Below, in pieces: positions 55,967 to 63,570 of a DNA stretch of 64,000 nucleotides. Numbering within the stretch: the first letter of the stretch is position 1; every line of letters starts with the position of its first letter. The position numbers and the translations under genes are program-made. The stretch comes from Micromonospora sp. CCTCC AA 2012012 (GTDB lineage: Bacteria; Actinomycetota; Actinomycetes; Mycobacteriales; Micromonosporaceae): contig NZ_CP159342.1 of assembly GCF_040499845.1 (NCBI RefSeq), forward strand, positions 2,480,001 through 2,544,000, in the 5' to 3' direction. The notes below the pieces were generated by a model that saw only the letters and a list, made by a program, of their open reading frames with translations, was not told the DNA's origin and did no database searches.

Positions 55967-57071
55967 CCGCCGCGTCGACCCGGCCGAGCACCGTGGCGTC
56001 GTCGTCCACGCCGACCCCGCGCAGCAGGTCGATGGCGGTGGCCCGGACCTGCCCGATGATCATCGCGAGGGGCAGGGTCTGGCCGGGGGTGAAGAGCCGT
56101 CCCGCCGCGCGCACGGCCGCCAGCGCGGCGACGTCGGTCCGCTCGGCGTGCCGGTCGGCGACCTGCTCCTGGCCGGTCAGGTCGGCGGCGAGCGCGTCCC
56201 CGGCGGAGCGGACCGCGTCGGCCAGGGTGCGGATCGCCGCGCCCAGGTCGGCGGGGACCGGCGCGTCGCCCCGGGTGAGGGTGACCGCGGCCCGGGCGAG
56301 GACGCGGACGTTGCGTACCGCGTAGTCGATCTGCCGGATGGAGCCCGCCACCGACCGGAGTCGGCCGATGTGCCGGCGGCGGCGGACGTTGAGCCGTAGC
56401 GCCTCGCCGGCCGCGAGCACCGCGTCGCGCAGCCGCTCCACGGTGGTGTCGGCGTGCCGGGCCCGGTCCAGCGCGGCGAGCGCCGCCTCGTCGTCGCCCC
56501 GGTCCAGGGCGGTGGCGATCTCGTCGAGCAGCCCGGCCAGTTCCTCGAAGGTGTGCCGGAACTCGGCGACCAGCGGGGCGAGCGGCCGGCGCGCGTCGAT
56601 CAGCTGGCTGGCGGCGAGCGCCACCCCGCCGCCGATCAGCGCGTCGACGAACCGGAACGGCACCAGCGACTCGGTGGGCGGCGAGACCACCACCAGATAG
56701 AGCGCGGAGACGGCGGCCTGCACCACCGACACGGTGCTGGCGCCGATCGCCACCGCCAGGGCGGTGGTGAGCAGGATGACGGTGAAGACGGTGCTGGTGG
56801 TGCGCGGTCCGAGGGCCTGGACGACCAGGTCGGCGACGAGCACCCCGGCGGCGACGCCGAGCACCACCTCGACGGCCCGGCGCATCCGCTGGCCGCGGGC
56901 CTGGCCGAGGACGATCAGCGCGGCGGCCGGGGCGAAGAACGGCTGCGGGTGCCCGACCAGCCGGGTGGCCAGCACCCAGGAGACGGTCGCCGCCAGGGTC
57001 GCCTCGACCACCGGCAGCCAGCCCCGCCACAGCCGCCCCGCGGCGTCCCGGAACCAGCTCCACCGCGCCAT
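55953..57071 (-). CDS. FUSC-family aromatic acid exporter-like membrane protein
   Basis: A 372-residue membrane protein with an N-terminal block of about six hydrophobic helices (WLPVVEATLAATVSWVLATRL through SLVPFRFVDALIGGGVALA), then a long charged coiled-coil-like half (AEFRHTFEELAGLLDEIATAL, ADTTVERLRDAVLAAG). This is the shape of FUSC/AaeB-like exporters and related actinobacterial proteins. The ATG at 57071 follows GAGGAGG. It overlaps the convergent esterase gene at its end. The transport role is inferred from family only. Confidence 0.78.
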   Translation of the reverse strand: MARWSWFRDAAGRLWRGWLPVVEATLAATVSWVLATRLVGHPQPFFAPAAALIVLGQARGQRMRRAVEVVLGVAAGVLVADLVVQALGPRTTSTVFTVILLTTALAVAIGASTVSVVQAAVSALYLVVVSPPTESLVPFRFVDALIGGGVALAASQLIDARRPLAPLVAEFRHTFEELAGLLDEIATALDRGDDEAALAALDRARHADTTVERLRDAVLAAGEALRLNVRRRRHIGRLRSVAGSIRQIDYAVRNVRVLARAAVTLTRGDAPVPADLGAAIRTLADAVRSAGDALAADLTGQEQVADRHAERTDVAALAAVRAAGRLFTPGQTLPLAMIIGQVRATAIDLLRGVGVDDDATVLGRVDAAVSGP

Positions 57072-57181
57072 CGCCGCCTCCTCCACGCCCCGGACCGCCC
57101 CATCGTGCGCCGCCGCCCGGCGCGGCGCACCCGAGGGTGGTGGCGCTCACCCGCACGACGCGTTCTCCGGCGCCGGGCGCG

Positions 57182-57322
57182 TCAGCAGGCGCCGCCGGTC
57201 TCCCAGTTCAGCTCGCCGCCGCCGAACGGCACGACGCCCGGTCTGAGGGTCTGCGGGATGCCGGCGTTGCCGGCCACCACGTACCAGGAGTCGCCGCCGG
57301 AGCCGGGGAGGCCGAGCGTCAT
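57182..57322 (-). CDS. Possible small protein of unknown function
   Basis: A 46-residue ORF beginning MTLGLPGSGGDSWYVVAGNA and ending GGGELNWETGGAC. Nearly every third codon base is G or C, and the composition (Gly, Trp, Tyr) is protein-like. AGGTGG precedes the ATG by 3 nt. A competing plus-strand frame across 57322-57452 also has high GC3, so strand choice is uncertain. It lies between the FUSC gene and the Nudix gene and ends in Cys, but no modification enzyme is nearby. It could also be the remnant of a longer gene. Confidence 0.3.
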   Translation of the reverse strand: MTLGLPGSGGDSWYVVAGNAGIPQTLRPGVVPFGGGELNWETGGAC

Positions 57323-57457
57323 GGTCCACCTGGGCCGCGCGCGGTCCAACCAGCGGACCGGGGAGCGGTGGAGGGTGGCGCCGACCGGTGCGGGCGACCG
57401 GCGGATCGTCCCGCTGGGCGACCCGTCCCGGGCCCGTCGGCCGGGTCGCTGACCGGC

Positions 57458-57880
57458 TCAGGCGGCAGCCGTCAGACGGGCGTACTCCGGGGAGGCCAGG
57501 AAGCGGGCCAGGATCTCGGCGGTGCCCGGGGTGTAGGGGCGTCCGTCGAACAGCTCGTCGGCGGGGACGAAGACGATCGCCGCTCCCTCACCGAGCACCA
57601 CGTCCTCCTGGCGGGCCCGGGTGACGCCCCAGAAGTGGTGCATCACCCGGTCGATCTCGGGGATCTCCCGGGTGGCGAAGTGCCGCAGCGCGTTGTCGGG
57701 GCGCAGCCCGGTCTCCTCCCACAGCTCACGCAGCGCGGTCTCCTCGATCGTCTCGCCCGGCTCCCAGTGCCCACCGGGCAGCCCCCAGACGTCCGGGTGG
57801 TACGGCGCGTGCGGGTCGCGGAGCTGGAGCAGCAGCCGTCCGGCGGGGTCGACCAGCAGGACGCAGGCGATGGGGTGCAT
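57458..57880 (-). CDS. Nudix hydrolase
   Basis: A 140-residue Nudix enzyme with a complete box: GGHWEPGETIEETALRELWEETGL matches GX5EX7REUXEEXGU, so it should bind metal and cleave a nucleoside-diphosphate-linked substrate. It starts MHPIACVLLVDPAGRLLLQL. Substrate is not predictable; MutT-like or NADH-type activities both occur in this size class. The ATG is at 57880. It is separate from both neighbours. Confidence 0.9.
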   Translation of the reverse strand: MHPIACVLLVDPAGRLLLQLRDPHAPYHPDVWGLPGGHWEPGETIEETALRELWEETGLRPDNALRHFATREIPEIDRVMHHFWGVTRARQEDVVLGEGAAIVFVPADELFDGRPYTPGTAEILARFLASPEYARLTAAA

Positions 57881-58033
57881 CCGGCGAACCTAGCCCGTAC
57901 CACCGACGGTCGGGGGTCGACGCTGCGGCACGGCGGGCGGGAGGTGGACCGGCGGGCGCCGCTGGCGGACTTCGCCCGGATCGCCGCCGACCTCCCGGTC
58001 TTCCGGATCACGGCCGAACCGCCGGCGGGCTGA
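57881..58033 (+). pseudogene. Possible 3' remnant of a plus-strand gene
   Basis: On the plus strand the frame ending at 58033 (TGA) reads REVDRRAPLADFARIAADLP then VFRITAEPPAG, with almost pure GC3. It has no ATG or GTG start of useful length, and upstream it runs into the antisense of the Nudix gene. This looks like the end of a gene whose 5' part was lost, or a short GTG-started ORF from about 57943. No family was recognised. Confidence 0.3.
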
Positions 58034-58042
58034 CCGGGGCGG

Positions 58043-59035
58043 TCAGGCGGAGACGGCCGGCGCCCGGCCGTACGCCCGGTCGCCGAGCGCGGCCAGCCGG
58101 GTCCGGGTGGCGTCGTCGCAGAGCGCCCCGGCCAGTCCGGCCGCCCAGGCGGCGGCGGGGTCGACGCCGAGCCGGCCCGCGAGGGCGTACTCGTCGGCGA
58201 GGGTGACGTCGAAGATCGCCGGGTCGTCGGTGGAGACCGAGCAGCGCACGCCGGCCTCGGCGAGCCGGGTCACCGGGTGCGGCCGGTCCGGCCGGGCCAC
58301 CCCGAGCCGCAGGTTCGACGTCGGCGTCACGTCCAGCACCACGCCCCGGCCGACCAGCTCGGTGACCAGGTCCGGGTCGTCGACCGCGCGGACGCCGTGC
58401 CGGATCCGGGCCGCGCCCATGGCGAGGACCTCGCGGACCGCGTCGGGGCCGGCCGCCTCTCCGGCGTGCGGCACGAAGGGCAGGCCACCGCCGCGGGCGA
58501 TGCCGACCGCCCGGGCGTACGGCTCGGTCGGGTGGCGCCCCTCGGCACCGGAGAGGCCGAAGCCGACCACGCCCCGACCGGCGAACCGGACCGCCACCCG
58601 GGCGGCCTCCTCGGCCACGTCGACGTCCTGTCCCCGGAACACCTGCGGGGTCAGTCCGATCTCGACGGCGTACCGCTCGCGGGCCTCGGCGGCGGCGTCG
58701 CAGCAGGCGGCGAGGACGTCCGCCCAGCCGTCCGGGCCGCCGAACCGCTCCTCCGCGTCGAGGATCGGCTCCAGATAGACCGCGCCGTGCCCGGCCGCCT
58801 CGGCGGCGTACGCGAGCAGCGCCCGCCGGTAGTCGGCCGGGGTGCGCAGGTAGCCGCTGACGGTGTTCCACCGGTCGATGAAGTCGTGGAGGTCGGTGAA
58901 GGAGTCCGGGGGCCGCCCGGCGGGCGGGGTCAGCCCGTGGTCGCGGGCGATCGCGGCGAGCAGCCCGGGGCGGACCGTCCCCTCCAGATGGACGTGCAGT
59001 TCGATCTTGGGCTGCTGGAGTTGGGCGGGGGTCAC
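58043..59035 (-). CDS. add: Adenosine deaminase
   Basis: A 330-residue adenosine/AMP deaminase-family enzyme. Zinc ligands appear in ELHVHLEGT (HxH), in FVPHAGEA and in STDDPAIF; the last two also hold the catalytic His/Glu and Asp. It deaminates adenosine to inosine in purine salvage, although close relatives act on other aminopurines. The GTG at 59035 follows GAGGAGG. It is divergent from the LppM-like gene. Confidence 0.9.
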   Translation of the reverse strand: MTPAQLQQPKIELHVHLEGTVRPGLLAAIARDHGLTPPAGRPPDSFTDLHDFIDRWNTVSGYLRTPADYRRALLAYAAEAAGHGAVYLEPILDAEERFGGPDGWADVLAACCDAAAEARERYAVEIGLTPQVFRGQDVDVAEEAARVAVRFAGRGVVGFGLSGAEGRHPTEPYARAVGIARGGGLPFVPHAGEAAGPDAVREVLAMGAARIRHGVRAVDDPDLVTELVGRGVVLDVTPTSNLRLGVARPDRPHPVTRLAEAGVRCSVSTDDPAIFDVTLADEYALAGRLGVDPAAAWAAGLAGALCDDATRTRLAALGDRAYGRAPAVSA

Positions 59036-59260
59036 GGGGTCCTCCTCTTCGCCCGCGGCGGCGCGGCGGCGTGGACCGTTCCAGGGTGCCCGGCACGGGA
59101 CCGGTCGCACCTCCCCCAGACGAGGGATGATCTCCGCCGGAAAATCCGGACTGGACAATCTTTCAGAATATCGATTTCCCGCGTTTTCCGGCCTCCGCCG
59201 AATGGGAGCAGGCGCCGGTAAGATCGGCGACAGGCATGTGACTGATCGCTGACTGCTGAA

Positions 59261-59276
59261 CGTGATGGCGATCACA
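59261..59276. promoter_or_regulatory. Crp-like binding site
   Basis: CGTGA-N6-TCACA at 59261-59276 matches the Crp consensus TGTGA-N6-TCACA with one mismatch. It lies 13 bp before the LppM-like start, a place where a bound regulator would repress. The surrounding 253-bp gap to the adenosine deaminase gene also holds an AT-richer block near 59155-59175 that may be the promoter region. Confidence 0.45.
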
Positions 59277-59288
59277 CACACTGTGCCC

Positions 59289-60083
59289 ATGAATACGAGA
59301 CCCTGGCGTGGTCGGGCCCTCCGTCTCACGGCGTGTCTCGCCCTGGTGGCGGCACTCGCCGGGTGCATGCAACTCAACCTCGGCCTCACCGTCGCCGCCG
59401 ACGACACGGTCAGCGGGCAACTCCTGCTCACCGCCGAGAAGTCCCTGCTCAGGTCGCGCAACGGCGACGTCTCGGCGGCGTTCACCGAACTGCGGCAGAA
59501 CATTCCCACGCTGCCCGCCGGCACCGAGACCCGCTACGAGGACTCCCGTTACTACGGCATTCTGATCGCCTACCGGCAGAAACCGTTGCGCGAATTCACC
59601 AGCGAGAGCGTGAACCTGGTCCGCGACGGTGATCTCTACCGCTTCACCCTCCCGCTCGACCCGAAGAAATACGGCGGGAAGGTGGCCGAACAGGATCCGC
59701 GCAACCAGCAGGCGTTCATGACGTTGATGTCGTTCGAGATCTCGGTGACCTTTCCCGGCCGGGTCCTCGACACCAACGGCACGGTCACCGGCCGCTCGGT
59801 GAGCTGGAAGGTGGTCGCCAACCAGCCGAAGCCCGCGGAGCTGCGGGCGGTGGCCGAGGCGCCGCCGCAGCCGTCCACCTCCGGCCCGGGGGCCGCCGCC
59901 CCCACCGGCGACGACGGCGGTTCGTTCCCCTGGCTGCTGGTGGGCGCCGGCGTGGTCATCGCGCTGCTGGTCGCCGTGGTCGTCGTACTCCTGCTCCGTC
60001 GCCCGCGCGGCCCGGGACCCGCCGCCCCGGCCGCGCCCACGCCCGGCGTCACGCCCCCGGCGAACCAGCCGGGGCCGGTCTGA
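59289..60083 (+). CDS. LppM-like (DUF3153) lipoprotein
   Basis: A 264-residue exported protein. The lipobox LVAALAGC gives a lipidated Cys after a 25-residue signal. The body begins MQLNLGLTVAADDTVSGQLL and contains the paired strands typical of LppM (RYYGILIAYRQKPLREF, SFEISVTFPGRVLDTNG). Near the C-terminus is a transmembrane helix (WLLVGAGVVIALLVAVVVVL) and a Pro-rich tail inside the cell. Mycobacterial LppM has this shape and affects surface lipids. The ATG at 59289 is preferred over one at 59262 because it starts the normal signal peptide. Confidence 0.82.
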   Translation: MNTRPWRGRALRLTACLALVAALAGCMQLNLGLTVAADDTVSGQLLLTAEKSLLRSRNGDVSAAFTELRQNIPTLPAGTETRYEDSRYYGILIAYRQKPLREFTSESVNLVRDGDLYRFTLPLDPKKYGGKVAEQDPRNQQAFMTLMSFEISVTFPGRVLDTNGTVTGRSVSWKVVANQPKPAELRAVAEAPPQPSTSGPGAAAPTGDDGGSFPWLLVGAGVVIALLVAVVVVLLLRRPRGPGPAAPAAPTPGVTPPANQPGPV

Positions 60084-60168
60084 CCGGCACCTCACCCCGG
60101 GCGGCCCCGGGCCGCCGCACCACCCACCCTCCCTCGCACCACCCGGCACCATCCGAAGGGAGATCGCC

Positions 60169-60513
60169 GTGAACGATCTCTTCACCTGGGCCGCCCTCGG
60201 CAGCCTGACCGGCGCGAGCGCCGCCACCCTGCTGGCCGCCAACGTCATCGGCGGACTGCTCGGCCCGAGCGGCGACAAGGCCCGCAAGTGGATCGCGCTG
60301 GGCATCGCCCTCGCGCTGTCCTACCTCACCGCGGCATTCGCCGCCGACGCCGGCACCCAGAAGTGGATCATCGCCTTCTTCAACGGGCTGGTCATCTTCT
60401 CCGCCGCGCTCGGCGTCAACCAGCTGCCGCCGGGCAACCGGCAGGCGACAAGTGCGTCGCCGACCCAGCTCGCGCAGGGTCGCGAGCCCCGCTACATCCG
60501 CTCCTGGGTCTGA
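60169..60513 (+). CDS. Small integral membrane protein upstream of the injection-system genes
   Basis: A 114-residue protein with three hydrophobic segments (AALGSLTGASAATLLAANVI, WIALGIALALSYLTAAFAAD and WIIAFFNGLVIFSAALGV) and a short hydrophilic end. The GTG at 60169 follows GAAGGGAG. It is 11 bp upstream of the HEDVH membrane protein gene and heads the probable operon that runs into the sheath and tube genes. Its size and helices recall holins or small accessory membrane proteins, but I do not recognise a family. Confidence 0.65.
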   Translation: MNDLFTWAALGSLTGASAATLLAANVIGGLLGPSGDKARKWIALGIALALSYLTAAFAADAGTQKWIIAFFNGLVIFSAALGVNQLPPGNRQATSASPTQLAQGREPRYIRSWV

Positions 60514-60524
60514 GAGGTGACCCC

Positions 60525-61133
60525 ATGGTCCTCGGAATCATCAGCGCCGTCGTCCACCTGGTCCTCGGCGCGCTGCTCGGCCAGGCCGCCGGCGGCACCC
60601 TCGGACTGCTGATCGGCGCCGTCGTCGGCGTGCTCGTCGGCGCGGCCTTCGGCTGGGCGGTCGCCTCCGCCGGCACGTACGCCGCCGACGCGAAGGGGAT
60701 CTTCCTCTTCGTCGTCGACCACACCTGGAGCCTGCTCAACACCGTGGCCGGAGCCATCTACCTGATCGGTCACCTGATCGTCGGCCACCAGCTCGACCGG
60801 GCCGCCTCGGCGGGCAGCGGGCGGGTCAACGTGGTCGAGGGTGTCTCACCCCGGTACGCCACCACCATCGGCACGGTCTGCGCCGGCTCCAGCCCCGGCA
60901 TCCAGCGGCACGAGGACGTGCACGTCTTCCAGGCCCGGCTGCTCGGGCCGCTCTACCTGCCCCTGGTGGCGCTGAACTACGCGCTGTTCACCATCGCCCC
61001 GGTCTGGCTGCTCTGGCACGACCACACCAACGCGCCGATCAACCGCTTCACCCGCTACTTCGAGATCGGCGTCTACCCGCACGTCTGGAACGAGGCCATC
61101 GCGTACCGGATCCAGGGGACGCCGCCGCGATGA
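60525..61133 (+). CDS. Membrane protein with HEDVH (gluzincin-like) motif, operon with injection-system genes
   Basis: A 202-residue protein. Residues 3-48 are a Gly-zipper-like hydrophobic region (LGALLGQAAGGTLGLLIGAV), residues 57-86 another hydrophobic segment. Then comes IQRHEDVHVFQARLLGPLYLP with His129-Glu130-x-x-His133, the HExxH zinc-protease motif, followed by a membrane segment. Glu190 in HVWNEAIAY could be a third ligand. The motif setting (RHExxHxxQ...GPLYLP) is that of a membrane-bound metallopeptidase-like family. The stop overlaps the DUF4255 gene by 4 bp, so it is expressed with the injection system. Confidence 0.65.
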   Translation: MVLGIISAVVHLVLGALLGQAAGGTLGLLIGAVVGVLVGAAFGWAVASAGTYAADAKGIFLFVVDHTWSLLNTVAGAIYLIGHLIVGHQLDRAASAGSGRVNVVEGVSPRYATTIGTVCAGSSPGIQRHEDVHVFQARLLGPLYLPLVALNYALFTIAPVWLLWHDHTNAPINRFTRYFEIGVYPHVWNEAIAYRIQGTPPR

Positions 61134-61816
61134 CCGGAGCGATCGAGGCGGCCACCGCCGACCTGGCGGCGTGGCTGACCGGGGCGGCGGGCGAACCCGT
61201 CCCGGTCGGCCCGCCCCGGGACGACCCGGACGGCGGGCTCACCGTCTGGCCGTTGGAGCTGCGGCCGGCCCGGCAGACCCGGGGCAGCGGCGGGGCGCGC
61301 GAGCCGTACCGGTTCGTGCTCCGGCTGCTGGTCTGCGGCACCGGGCCGGCCGCGCTGCCCCGGCTGGACCGGGTCCTGGCCGCCGCCGCGACGGCCGGCG
61401 AACCGGAGCTGGTCCTCGACGCCGGTGACCCGGCGCTGTGGCGGGCCTTCGGCGTGCCGCCCCGGCCGGCGCTGCTGGTCGACGTGCCCGCCCAGATCGC
61501 CCGGCCGGTCCCGCCCGCCCCGCCGGTGCTGCGGCCGCTGCGGCTGCGCCAGCTGGAGCTGCGCACCCTGGACGGCTGGGTGGTCGGCCCGCAGCAGCAG
61601 CCCCTCGCCGCGATGCGGGTCGAGCTGGTCGGCACCGGCACCGCCACGCACACCGACAGCGCCGGCCGCTTCCGGCTGGTCGGGGTGCCGCACGACCCCG
61701 ACGCGCCGGGCCGGCCGCTGCACCTGCGGCTGGTCGGCCGGGGCCGTACGCACCTCGCCGAACTCGACCCGGCCGATCCCGACCCCGTGATCGTCTGCGC
61801 GCCGCCGGCCGACTGA
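61130..61816 (+). CDS. DUF4255/Pvc16-type protein of the contractile injection system
   Basis: A 228-residue protein. Residues 1-130 match the Pvc16/DUF4255 N-terminal domain found in extracellular contractile injection systems (AIEAATADLAAWLTGAAGE, EPYRFVLRLLVCGTG), thought to act at the tail end or sheath terminus. The C-terminal 90 residues form a carboxypeptidase-regulatory-like Ig domain (AMRVELVGTGTATHTDSAGRF). The ATG at 61130 overlaps the stop of the HEDVH gene. This two-domain build occurs in actinobacterial systems. Confidence 0.8.
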   Translation: MTGAIEAATADLAAWLTGAAGEPVPVGPPRDDPDGGLTVWPLELRPARQTRGSGGAREPYRFVLRLLVCGTGPAALPRLDRVLAAAATAGEPELVLDAGDPALWRAFGVPPRPALLVDVPAQIARPVPPAPPVLRPLRLRQLELRTLDGWVVGPQQQPLAAMRVELVGTGTATHTDSAGRFRLVGVPHDPDAPGRPLHLRLVGRGRTHLAELDPADPDPVIVCAPPAD

Positions 61817-61850
61817 GCCGGTCACCGACCGCACCCGCACAGGAGGACCG

Positions 61851-63086
61851 ATGCCCACCTACTTCTCCCCCGGCATCTATGTCGAGGAGGTGCCCAGCGG
61901 CGCCCGCCCGATCGGACCGGTCGGCACCAGCACGGCCGCCTTCGTCGGCGTCGCCCCGGACCGCGGCGCGCTCGTCGACCGGGCCGTCGCGGTGAACAGC
62001 TGGTCGGAGTTCCTCCGGCTCTATGCCAGCGGGGAGCACCCGGAGAGCACCCCCCTCGCGCGGGCGGTCTTCGGCTTCCTCGACAACGGCGGCACCCGCT
62101 GCTGGGTGGTCAACGTCGGCGAGGGCGGCCAGCTCACCGGCACCGGCGGACGCCGGGGCGGGCTGCAACTGCTGGAGGCGGTCGACGAGATCTCCATCCT
62201 GGCCGCGCCCGGCTTCCACGACCCGGTCGCGCACGAGGCGCTGCTCAGCATGGCCGAGCGGCTGCGCACCATGGTGGCGATCTGCGACCCCGCGCCGGAC
62301 ATCGAGGACATCTCCGGCCTCACCCGGGTCGCCACGCCGCCGAGACCGAAGGCCGCCGCCGACGGCAAACCCGCAGAGGGTACGCCCAGACCCCCCGCCG
62401 ACGACGGCGACGGACAGCCCGCGTACCGGCCCCGGCAGTCGGACTTCGGCACCTGCTACTTCCCGTGGATCCGGGTCCGGGACCCGCTCAGCGGCGAGTT
62501 GGTGCTCACCCCGCCCAGCGGGCACATCGCCGGCATCTGGGCCCGCACCGACGCGCTGCGCGGCGTGCACAAGGCCCCCGCCAACGAGCCGGTACGCGGC
62601 GCGGTCGACCTCGGCTACCTGGTCACCCGCCCCGAACACGACGTGCTCAACCCCAAGGGCGTCAACGTGATCCGCTACTTCGCCGGGGAGGGCATCCGGC
62701 TCTGGGGCGCCCGTACGCTCGCCGCCGAGGCCAGCGAGTGGCGCTACCTCAACGTCCGCCGGCTCTCCATCGCCATCGAGCAGGCCATCGCCGGCGGCAC
62801 CCGGTGGATGGTGTTCGAGCCGAACGACTTCTCCCTGTGGCGGTCGATCCGCCGCGACATCGGCGCGTTCCTCACCCGGGTGTGGCGCGACGGCGCACTG
62901 CTCGGGCGCACGCCGGAGGAGGCGTTCTTCGTCAAGTGCGACGAGGAGACCAACCCGGCCGACGTGCGCGACGCCGGCATGGTGGTCGCCCACATCGGCA
63001 TCGCGGTGGTGAAGCCCGCGGAGTTCGTGGTGTTCAAGCTGAGCCAGTGGGCCGGCGGCACCGAGACCGAGACGATCGGAGGCTGA
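61851..63086 (+). CDS. Contractile tail sheath protein
   Basis: A 411-residue sheath protein of the phage-tail-like family. It starts with the diagnostic YFSPGIYVEEVPSGARPIGP then VGTSTAAFVGVAP, and ends in the conserved core EETNPADVRDAGMVVAHIG and KPAEFVVFKLSQW. An Ala/Pro-rich loop near residues 165-190 is an insertion. The ATG at 61851 follows AGGAGG. In contractile systems this protein forms the contracting outer cylinder around the tube encoded 1 bp after it. Confidence 0.93.
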   Translation: MPTYFSPGIYVEEVPSGARPIGPVGTSTAAFVGVAPDRGALVDRAVAVNSWSEFLRLYASGEHPESTPLARAVFGFLDNGGTRCWVVNVGEGGQLTGTGGRRGGLQLLEAVDEISILAAPGFHDPVAHEALLSMAERLRTMVAICDPAPDIEDISGLTRVATPPRPKAAADGKPAEGTPRPPADDGDGQPAYRPRQSDFGTCYFPWIRVRDPLSGELVLTPPSGHIAGIWARTDALRGVHKAPANEPVRGAVDLGYLVTRPEHDVLNPKGVNVIRYFAGEGIRLWGARTLAAEASEWRYLNVRRLSIAIEQAIAGGTRWMVFEPNDFSLWRSIRRDIGAFLTRVWRDGALLGRTPEEAFFVKCDEETNPADVRDAGMVVAHIGIAVVKPAEFVVFKLSQWAGGTETETIGG

Positions 63087-63087
63087 C

Positions 63088-63570
63088 ATGGCGACCACGG
63101 CCACCCCGCAACCCGGCGCCCCCGTCGACCCGTACCGGGCGTACAACTTCAAGCTGCTCATCAACGGCATCACCAACGGGCACTTCACCGAGGTCAGCGG
63201 GCTGGAGGTGAACATCGCGCCGCTGGCGTACCGGGAGGCCGGCAACGACCGGGTGCGCTCGGTGCCGGGCCAGGTCGAGTACGCCCCGGTCACCCTCCAC
63301 TTCGGCCTCACCTCCTCCCGCGAGCTGTGGGACTGGGTGAACGCGGCGGCCCGGGGCACGGTGAGCCGGCGCAACGTCTCCGTGGTGCTGCTCGACCCGG
63401 CCGGCACCAGCGAGGTGCTGCGCTGGAACATGATCAACGCATGGCCCACCCGGTGGCGGGGCGCCCACCTGAACACCCTGGCCCAGGAGATCGCCATCGA
63501 GGCGCTGACCCTGGCGTACGAGGGACTGGACCTGGAGGCCGGCGGTGCGACCGCCCCGACGCCCGCGTGA
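63088..63570 (+). CDS. Contractile tail tube protein (gp19-like)
   Basis: A 160-residue inner tube protein of the T4 gp19 family: DPYRAYNFKLLINGITNGHF, then FTEVSGLEVNIAPLAYREAG, RSVPGQVEYAPVTLHFGLTS and TLAQEIAIEALTLAYEGLDLE (in part). Hexamers stack inside the sheath. The ATG is 2 nt after the sheath stop. The gene overlaps a following plus-strand GTG ORF by 26 bp. Confidence 0.92.
   Translation: MATTATPQPGAPVDPYRAYNFKLLINGITNGHFTEVSGLEVNIAPLAYREAGNDRVRSVPGQVEYAPVTLHFGLTSSRELWDWVNAAARGTVSRRNVSVVLLDPAGTSEVLRWNMINAWPTRWRGAHLNTLAQEIAIEALTLAYEGLDLEAGGATAPTPA

Noticed and set aside
57182..57322. RiPP precursor peptide (ends in Cys, Gly-rich)
   Set aside because: No modification enzyme, protease or transporter for a peptide product is encoded nearby and the core lacks the usual Ser/Thr/Cys pattern.
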